A stretch of 64,000 bases of DNA from Staphylococcus sp. ACRSN (GTDB lineage Bacteria; Bacillota; Bacilli; Staphylococcales; Staphylococcaceae): assembly GCF_022346615.1 (NCBI RefSeq), contig NZ_JAKRNS010000011.1, forward strand, positions 53,555-117,554. Direction: 5' to 3'. Shown piece after piece: positions 58,146 to 64,000 of this stretch (its first letter is position 1; each line of letters opens with the position of its first letter). The translations under genes were made by a program, and so were the position numbers. The notes under the pieces were generated by a model. It made no database searches. It was not told the origin of the DNA and saw nothing but the letters and a program-made list of their open reading frames with translations.

Positions 58146-60528
58146 CTTGTCCCCTCCGATCTTTAAAGTTAAGTAATGTATAAATACCTAAACCAGCAAT
58201 GATTAATACTAATCCTTCAAATAAAGTGTCCAACGCTCGAAAATCTCCTAGTATCGCATTTACGATATTTTTACCACCTGTTAATTTATATGCATCATGG
58301 TAATAAGTAGAAATCGTCGGCATAGCGTTACTCTGTTGAGCTATAAACACTAATGTAACTACAATAATAGCCATTAATAATGATACGACAATTTTAACTG
58401 CCTCACGTTTTTTATGAACTTTAGTTCTAGGCACGTTTGGCAATCTTGAAAAACTTACTATAAATAGAATTGTAGTAATCGTTTCTACTACTAATTGTGT
58501 TAAAGCTAAATCTGGTGCTTTCATTAAAATAAAAAATATAGTGACACAATAACCAATAATTCCATTTAATATTACCATCGTTAATCTTTGTCTTATAAAG
58601 GTTAATGCGATACCTAATACAAAGACGACGATAAGTGTAATAACCTCTAACGGACCAAATTCACTTACATGAATTTGATGTACTTTTGGAAATCCTGCTC
58701 GAATAATGCCATACGTAACAATCATAATAAATATGATTAAAGTAATTGTTATATAATGATTCAATCGATTATTCATCAATGCGCGAATACTATAACCTGA
58801 ATAATATTCGAACTGTTTATATGTACCAAGATACATTTCTGAAATCGATGTAGTTTTAACTTGTTGCGCGTATTTTTTCCAATCAATTTTTAACGCTGCC
58901 GTAATACCGACTATAAAGACAACAAGACTTAGAATTAACGGTAAATTAATTCCATGCCATTGCGAAATATGAGGCGCTAAATAATCTGCCTTATTTCCAA
59001 AGGTGATATTTCTAAATGCTGGCAATATAATATAATGTGCAAATATATTAGGCACAAAGAAAATCACAGGTAAGAGCAGCATCATTATCAATGAAGGTAA
59101 CGTAAATAAAAATGGTTCATGTACATTGTTTGCAGGTATTTGTGACACTTTATATTCTCCCCAGAATACTTCTTTGATCATATAAACCGCATAAATCAAT
59201 GTGAAAATACTTGCCACTACACCAACTATATCAAGCAATAATGTTAACCATATATTAAATTGAGACAATTCATGAGCACTTACTAACCCTTCAAAAAACA
59301 TTTCTTTACTTAAAAAACCATTTAAAAACGGTATACCGCCCATAGATAATGCTGAAATCAACATTACAATATGTGTTATAGGTAATACTTTCCTTAAACC
59401 CGAAAGTTTACGTATATCTCTCGTTCCAGTTTCATGATCGATGATACCTACACCCATAAACAACGCACCTTTATATAATGCATGGTTCATTAAATGAAAT
59501 AGCGCTCCAAATAGGACTAAACTATATACTTTTGCCATATCATCACTTGGATGTTGTACAACACCACCACCAATACCTACCATAGAAACGATCATACCTA
59601 ACTGACTGATTGTAGAATATGCAAGTATGCCTTTCAAATCATATTGACGAATGGCATTTACTGCTCCAAAAATCATTGTTATTAATCCAACAAATGTCAC
59701 ACAATAAATATAAAAGTTGCTTAATCCCAATACAGGTGTAAACCTAAATAATAAGAAAATCCCTGCTTTAACCATTGTAGCTGAATGTAAATATGCACTC
59801 ACTGGTGTTGGTGCTACCATTGCTTTTGGCAGCCAAATATGAAAAGGAAATTGTGCAGATTTTGTGAATGCTCCTATTAAAAGCATAATAATAATCGGTA
59901 TAAATAACGGACTGTTGGCAATTTGATCACTTTTATTCATAATAGTTGAAATTGTATTTGAACCAGTAACCGTATAAATCATAATAAAACCTGTTAGCAT
60001 TGCCAAACCGCCTAAAACAGTAATCATAAATGATTGCAATGCCCCAAATTGACTGTCCCGATTGCTATACCAATAAGCGATAAGTAAGAAGGAAGATACA
60101 CTTGTTAATTCCCAAAATACATATAATAAAATAGTGTTATTTGCAGTAACTACACCTAGCATACTAATCATGAAAAGTAATAAATATATATAAAAACGAG
60201 GTAAATCATCATGATCTTTAGACATATAACGCGTAGCATAATAAAATACTGCAACACCAATTAATGATATTAATAGACTGAAAAACAAACTTAATCCATC
60301 TAATCTAAAATCAATATTTATATCTAATGAAGGTAGCCAAGGTATCTTAATTGCGATAAATTTACCTTTCATGACATTCGGAATTTGCCATAAAAAATAA
60401 ATTGCCGAAATCACTGGTGCCAACATTACAATATTCCCAGAAATACGTTCTAGTTTTTGATGCGTATAGGTAAATAGCAATAATACCATTAACATCAACA
60501 GAAAACTCAATAAAATGATTAAACTCAT
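58132..60528 (-). CDS. mnhA2: MnhA2, Mrp antiporter subunit A
   Basis: 798 aa, about twenty helices; NuoL-like core (Glu in [15 protein letters not shown] ~ 140, Lys in [17 protein letters not shown] ~ 221-237) plus the C-terminal MrpB-like extension with [16 protein letters not shown] (~670-685). The largest subunit of the seven-component cation/proton antiporter. The second Mnh system of staphylococci is tied to Na+/K+ and alkaline pH tolerance. First gene; AAAGGAGGG before ATG 60528, and only 22 bases after the recombinase-like gene. Confidence 0.95.
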   Translation of the reverse strand: MSLIILLSFLLMLMVLLLFTYTHQKLERISGNIVMLAPVISAIYFLWQIPNVMKGKFIAIKIPWLPSLDINIDFRLDGLSLFFSLLISLIGVAVFYYATRYMSKDHDDLPRFYIYLLLFMISMLGVVTANNTILLYVFWELTSVSSFLLIAYWYSNRDSQFGALQSFMITVLGGLAMLTGFIMIYTVTGSNTISTIMNKSDQIANSPLFIPIIIMLLIGAFTKSAQFPFHIWLPKAMVAPTPVSAYLHSATMVKAGIFLLFRFTPVLGLSNFYIYCVTFVGLITMIFGAVNAIRQYDLKGILAYSTISQLGMIVSMVGIGGGVVQHPSDDMAKVYSLVLFGALFHLMNHALYKGALFMGVGIIDHETGTRDIRKLSGLRKVLPITHIVMLISALSMGGIPFLNGFLSKEMFFEGLVSAHELSQFNIWLTLLLDIVGVVASIFTLIYAVYMIKEVFWGEYKVSQIPANNVHEPFLFTLPSLIMMLLLPVIFFVPNIFAHYIILPAFRNITFGNKADYLAPHISQWHGINLPLILSLVVFIVGITAALKIDWKKYAQQVKTTSISEMYLGTYKQFEYYSGYSIRALMNNRLNHYITITLIIFIMIVTYGIIRAGFPKVHQIHVSEFGPLEVITLIVVFVLGIALTFIRQRLTMVILNGIIGYCVTIFFILMKAPDLALTQLVVETITTILFIVSFSRLPNVPRTKVHKKREAVKIVVSLLMAIIVVTLVFIAQQSNAMPTISTYYHDAYKLTGGKNIVNAILGDFRALDTLFEGLVLIIAGLGIYTLLNFKDRRGQDERE

Positions 60529-60550
60529 ATTGTCCCTCCTTTAGTATTAA

Positions 60551-61102
60551 TTATAAAGTTAAAGCAATAGTAGTATTGCTTTTCTTCGTTGATATACCGA
60601 TAAATTTCATCGTTTCAAACGTCGTTTGATGACCTAAATACTTTTGGATGATAGAAATAGAAATACCAGATTGATATGCATGATAAGCAAATGTTTTACG
60701 CAATGTTGTTAAGCCAATATGTAACATTCCCAACTCATCAGCTGCTGCATGAATAATACGGTATGCTTGTTGTCTAGATAATCCTTTTAATGTTCTATTT
60801 GATTGAAACAACAATTCATCGTCTTGCAATTTCTGATGATCAATGTATTGCGATAGCTCTCTCCTCAACATTTCCGGTAAGCGTATATGGATATTTGGTG
60901 CGTGATCTTCTAACCAATAGGTTTTAATATCGTTTTGCACACCTCTTACATCTCCAACACTTAAGTTTAACAATGCAGAAAGTTTAATACCTGTATGTAT
61001 TGCAAATTTAAATAATAAATAATCCCTATTCGATTTACGTTTAAGCACTTCATACATTGCCTTTATTTCTTTAATATCCCTAATCGGATCAACTTGATTC
61101 AT
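60551..61102 (-). CDS. Degenerate tyrosine recombinase-like protein
   Basis: 183 aa with start at 61102 (AGAGGTGG before the ATG). Only a catalytic-domain-like fold is present; the N-terminal core-binding domain is missing. The expected catalytic set is broken: box I reads HTGIKLSALLNL with Lys where Arg is required; box II reads LTTLRKTFAYHAY (Arg kept, leading His replaced by Thr); LGHQTT keeps His; and the nucleophile region reads TMKFIGI with Phe in place of Tyr. Thus it probably binds DNA or does something else rather than recombine. A homologue occupies the same place in S. aureus, which argues for a domesticated, retained gene. It is 22 bases upstream of mnhA2. Confidence 0.82.
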   Translation of the reverse strand: MNQVDPIRDIKEIKAMYEVLKRKSNRDYLLFKFAIHTGIKLSALLNLSVGDVRGVQNDIKTYWLEDHAPNIHIRLPEMLRRELSQYIDHQKLQDDELLFQSNRTLKGLSRQQAYRIIHAAADELGMLHIGLTTLRKTFAYHAYQSGISISIIQKYLGHQTTFETMKFIGISTKKSNTTIALTL

Positions 61103-61250
61103 ATATCCACCTCTATAACTATTAAATGTTTCATATTTAATGATATATGACATTTAAGTAACATTAAAGTTTTTTTACTTAATTTTTAAAATTTTTTTGC
61201 CCAATTTAATGATTCGTTTCGATATATATAGTGAAAGGAGGTTAGCAATT

Positions 61251-61457
61251 ATGAATAATGTCAATCAACTATCACTTAATATGACACGCACAATGTACGA
61301 TAAAGATGGAAAAGCTAAAATTGTTAAGCGTCACTTTTCAAATTTAAATACTGAAGCGACAAACGATCAATTAAAAAGCTTTAAAACAATTATCGAACAA
61401 ATTACTGGTGAACATTATGAATCACTTGAGGTCATCAAGACAGAAGAAATTAAATAA
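61251..61457 (+). CDS. DUF1659 family small protein
   Basis: 68 aa with ATG 61251 after AAAGGAGG. The pattern NxxQLSLNMTRTMYDKDGKAK...FSNLNTEATNDQL fits DUF1659. Function unknown. It is 14 bases before the DUF2922 gene; such pairs recur in Firmicutes. Confidence 0.85.
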   Translation: MNNVNQLSLNMTRTMYDKDGKAKIVKRHFSNLNTEATNDQLKSFKTIIEQITGEHYESLEVIKTEEIK

Positions 61458-61471
61458 GGAGGAGAATGATT

Positions 61472-61690
61472 ATGTCACAAACATTAGAACTTATATTCAA
61501 TGATGCAGTAAATAAAACTGTGAAAATTCAATTACCTAATATTGAACATTTTGTAAATGAATCAACTGTAAAAGAAGGTATGAAAAAATTGTTAGACTTA
61601 GATTTATTACGCCCAAAAACTGGAATTCCTACAAAAGTGTCTTCCGCACATATTATAGATAAAACTACTAAGGTATTATTTGATAATTAA
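61472..61690 (+). CDS. DUF2922 family small protein
   Basis: 72 aa from ATG 61472 (AAGGAGG 9 bases upstream; an ATG at 61466 is too close). The sequence TLELIFNDAVNKTVKIQLPN and AHIIDKTTKVLFDN fits DUF2922. Function unknown; paired with DUF1659. Confidence 0.85.
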   Translation: MSQTLELIFNDAVNKTVKIQLPNIEHFVNESTVKEGMKKLLDLDLLRPKTGIPTKVSSAHIIDKTTKVLFDN

Positions 61691-61767
61691 ATTTCACTCT
61701 AATTAAAAACATATGCACTACTAAAAGTATATAAAAGAAAATAGTATTTACAATAAAGGGTTAGATC

Positions 61768-61863
61768 ATGAATAAATCATTATTACCATATAGTATAATA
61801 TTGGATTATTCAACAAATAGAAATAACGAAATTATATTTGTTCCTACCCTTTTAGAAGGTTAA
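61768..61863 (+). CDS. Possible 31-aa small protein
   Basis: An ATG at 61768, about 7 bases after AAAGGG, opens a 31-codon frame (MNKSLLPYSIILDYS...) that ends TAA at 61861-61863. It follows the DUF1659/DUF2922 pair by 77 bases. No family recognised and no hydrophobic pattern of a membrane peptide; may be chance. Confidence 0.3.
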   Translation: MNKSLLPYSIILDYSTNRNNEIIFVPTLLEG

Positions 61864-62251
61864 AATCCTATTGTATTTACTTGTTAATTTTGTAAGTAAT
61901 GCCATCTATATTAAATTTATAGGGACATTACTCAATAAATCAAAAAGTAATTTAAGTGTAATTGTCTATATAAAACTGAATAGAACGATTCAAAACAGGC
62001 TGGGACATTGATAAATAATGCCCCAGCCTGTGTCATATTTTGTACAATAAATAACAGAATTGACAAGTTTTAAATTATAGCTTATCAAATTTAGTTATTC
62101 ATAATCATAGTAAGATAATAAAGCGTAAAGCCTTTTAAAAAGCTAGATTTCTAACCAACTGTATTATTGAGTAAGAAATAATCTATTTTAAATTTATTGG
62201 TATTTCATTTATGTCTAGCTTACTCCATTTATTTAAACTTTAAATATACAC
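61864..62251. other. AT-rich spacer with a dyad repeat
   Basis: Contains the dyad ACAGGCTGGGACATT (61995-62009) with AATGCCCCAGCCTGT (62017-62031), one mismatch, of the same family as the 34851 palindrome. There is no good T-run, so termination is doubtful. Nothing else is seen. Confidence 0.5.
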
Positions 62252-62560
62252 TTATAAATTTTTATCGACTGATTTTTCGTTATTTTCATTCATTGGTCTT
62301 AACCTTACAGTATCACCAAAAAATATTTTTTTCTTTCCCAATTTTTTGCACAATGTGTATTGTTCAAAAACATCAATAACTTGCGCTAAATTTTTATATG
62401 ATCTTTTAGGATTCAATACTTCGATAAATTGTTGATGCTTAATTCCATCATTAATACCTGCATCCACAAAAAAAGTTTCTTCGTCTAATAGACGAATAAT
62501 AGATAATTGCTTCAATATTTTTTCCACCAATTCTACTAATCTAATACATGATAAATACAT
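62252..62560 (-). CDS. Orphan hypothetical frame, up to 102 aa
   Basis: Open on the - strand, starting no later than about 62530 in practice (ATG at 62560, GTG and TTG later), but without a clear ribosome site. The protein is basic and soluble-looking, with no recognised motif. It could be a truncated or decayed gene or chance. In S. aureus the sarA region lies near here, but this does not resemble SarA. Confidence 0.35.
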   Translation of the reverse strand: MYLSCIRLVELVEKILKQLSIIRLLDEETFFVDAGINDGIKHQQFIEVLNPKRSYKNLAQVIDVFEQYTLCKKLGKKKIFFGDTVRLRPMNENNEKSVDKNL

Positions 62561-62758
62561 ATATAAAACAAAACAACTAATTAATTATCAGTTGTCCAAA
62601 ACACAAAAAGATAACTAAAACTATTCTATAACATTTTTTGTGTTGTGTACATCATTATTGCGAGTTATTATATAAATCTTATCAGAAATATAAATATATG
62701 AAATCTAACTCCTATGCTATATAATGATAGAGATAAATTTATTAGAAAGAGTGATAAA

Positions 62759-63688
62759 ATGTTTCTCTTATATATCATTGGAATTATTGCCGGAATGGTT
62801 GTCCCATTCCAAACTTCTATCAACTCTAGACTCAGTGTTTATACTAAATCTTCATTTTATGCATCTACAATCTCCTTTGGGACAGGCACGATTTTCTTAA
62901 TTATTATTAACTTAATAGCAAATCCACATGTATTTACATCTTCATTTTACGATAATCAAACTTTTAGTTATATTTGGTATATCGGTGGTATGCTAGGTGT
63001 TATTTTCTTAACTGGTAATCTCGTGTTATTACCTCGATTAGGTGCTTCGCTTACAGTAGTAATGACCGTTGCGGGACAAATTATTATGGGGGTACTCATC
63101 GATACTTTCGGATGGTTTGGTGCTGAACACGAACCTTTTACTATTTTCAAAGTAATTGGAGTCTTGTTGTTGATATTCGGCATTATATTAATGAATTATG
63201 TACGTAATACAAATAGAACAAAGAAAGCAAATCCTACTTTTTATATATGGCTTATCATTGGTTTCGTATTTGGATTTTGTCCCCCTATTCAAACAGCAAT
63301 TAACAGTGCATTGGGTCAGCAAATACATTCTTCAGTGATGGCAGCACTCGTTTCTTTTACAGTAGGAACGATTGTACTATTTTTCCTAACTTTAATTTTT
63401 AATCGTAGTTTAAAATTGACAACATATAATACAACTCAAGGTAAAATAAAGCCACTTTATTTTATTGGTGGTACTTTAGGTGTGATATTTGTTACTACAA
63501 ACATTATACTTATGCCACATTTAGGCGCTGCACTTACTACCATAATCGGTATGCTAGGCCAAATGCTTATGGGTATTATTATTGATCATTTTGGTTTACT
63601 TGGTACGAATAAAAATAAAATTACAACTAGAAAAGTAATTGGTATTTTAGCAATTATGATTGGTATTATCTTGTTGCGTCTTTTTTAA
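62759..63688 (+). CDS. YdcZ-family (DUF606) DMT transporter
   Basis: 309 aa from ATG 62759 (AGAAAGAG upstream; a start at 62714 lacks a site). Two homologous halves, each with about five helices: VPFQTSINSRLS...GGMLGVIFLTGNLVLLPRLGASLTVV and PPIQTAINSALG...GGTLGVIFVTTNIILMPHLGAALTTI. This is the YdcZ/DUF606 drug/metabolite transporter type. Substrate unknown. Confidence 0.87.
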   Translation: MFLLYIIGIIAGMVVPFQTSINSRLSVYTKSSFYASTISFGTGTIFLIIINLIANPHVFTSSFYDNQTFSYIWYIGGMLGVIFLTGNLVLLPRLGASLTVVMTVAGQIIMGVLIDTFGWFGAEHEPFTIFKVIGVLLLIFGIILMNYVRNTNRTKKANPTFYIWLIIGFVFGFCPPIQTAINSALGQQIHSSVMAALVSFTVGTIVLFFLTLIFNRSLKLTTYNTTQGKIKPLYFIGGTLGVIFVTTNIILMPHLGAALTTIIGMLGQMLMGIIIDHFGLLGTNKNKITTRKVIGILAIMIGIILLRLF

Positions 63689-63717
63689 AAATTGAAAATA
63701 AAATACTTTGCATCACT

Positions 63718-63760
63718 CACTACAATACTATTCCACTTGGTTAGTATTGTAGTTTTTTTA
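63718..63760 (+). terminator. Terminator of the YdcZ-like gene
   Basis: ACTACAATACTA pairs with TAGTATTGTAGT, then TTTTTTT. Confidence 0.88.
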
Positions 63761-64000
63761 ACTTAATGTTTCTAATCATCTTATTTAATCCCTGTTATAT
63801 ATCAAACTCCTCTTGCTAAACTTCATAAAAAAACTATATTTCATACAAAGCACGTTTCTTATTTTTGAGTACTAGCACTCAAAAAAAATAAATATAAATA
63901 AAAACTATTTGTGTAATATTAAACAAAAACTTTCCAGGATAAGTATATTATTACTTTCAAATTTTTTTCCTTTGGGTTAGCATATTAAAGGGTATTTTCT
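63761..64000. other. AT-rich spacer at the window end
   Basis: No coding frame. A small perfect dyad TTTTGAGT/ACTCAAAA at about 63877-63898 is the only structure seen. Confidence 0.4.

Noticed and set aside
60551..61102. Integrase as sign of a prophage or genomic island
   Set aside because: No other mobile genes, direct repeats or att-like duplication nearby; the protein lacks catalytic residues and is shared with S. aureus at the same locus.
62252..62560. SarA or other Sar-family regulator
   Set aside because: No winged-helix pattern and no resemblance to the SarA sequence.

Overview
The window is low-GC Firmicute chromosome and almost certainly a Staphylococcus that is not S. aureus. Gene order follows the S. 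aureus core genome in reverse: a CydD-type ABC protein and uppP; LysM/CHAP hydrolase, pit/DUF47, graSRX; dhaKLM, fhuCBG, YitT, nupC; abcA/pbp4, tagD-X-B, tagG/tagH, tagA; mntR/mntABC; a CPA1 antiporter; mnh2. The predicted proteins are clearly diverged from the S. aureus versions I remember (GraS looks only about half identical), so I do not name a species. No rRNA, tRNA, CRISPR array, intact IS element or prophage was seen. Species, orthology and regulator assignments rest on recall and reading, not on a search.

Layout. 1-5.0 kb: truncated CydD-like ABC exporter, uppP, then a small operon with a repeat-containing coiled-coil membrane protein, a UPF0178 protein and a LOG-family hydrolase. 5.2-7.4 kb: a LysE exporter divergent from a MocR regulator. 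7.5-15.6 kb: acetyltransferases, a small lipoprotein, a DUF1129 membrane protein, two MFS exporters, DUF456, a LysR regulator and a DUF402 protein. 15.8-19.1 kb: MetE-like protein, cupin/YebC pair and a Bax-inhibitor-like protein. 19.5-25.4 kb: LysM-CHAP hydrolase with a good WalR site, phosphate transporter pair and graXRS. 25.4-29.4 kb: acetyltransferase, esterase, YkvI transporter and an unknown protein. 29.5-34.6 kb: dihydroxyacetone kinase dhaKLM with a cre site and ferric-hydroxamate importer fhuCBG with a Fur box. 34.9-37.5 kb: YitT protein, a probable RsaD small RNA and nupC. 37.9-47.2 kb: cell wall block (abcA/pbp4, tagD, tagX, tagB, tagG, tagH, tagA). 47.4-51.9 kb: M50 protease-like protein, mntR, mntABC with a MntR operator and an RsaC-like 3' UTR. 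52.0-60.5 kb: CPA1 antiporter and the seven-gene Mrp antiporter mnhABCDEFG. 60.5-64 kb: a degenerate tyrosine recombinase, DUF1659/DUF2922 pair, an orphan frame and a YdcZ-family transporter.

Themes. The region is mostly envelope and ion physiology: wall teichoic acid, PBP4, undecaprenyl phosphate recycling, Na+/H+ antiport, and Mn, Fe and phosphate uptake. The most notable points are the RsaD candidate (CodY-like box, near-consensus promoter, three hairpins, UUUCCC segment, terminator), the compact RsaC-like RNA after mntC, a GraRS system without the adjacent VraFG transporter and with altered sensor-loop residues, and a recombinase-like protein without its catalytic tyrosine sitting 22 bp from the mnh2 operon.
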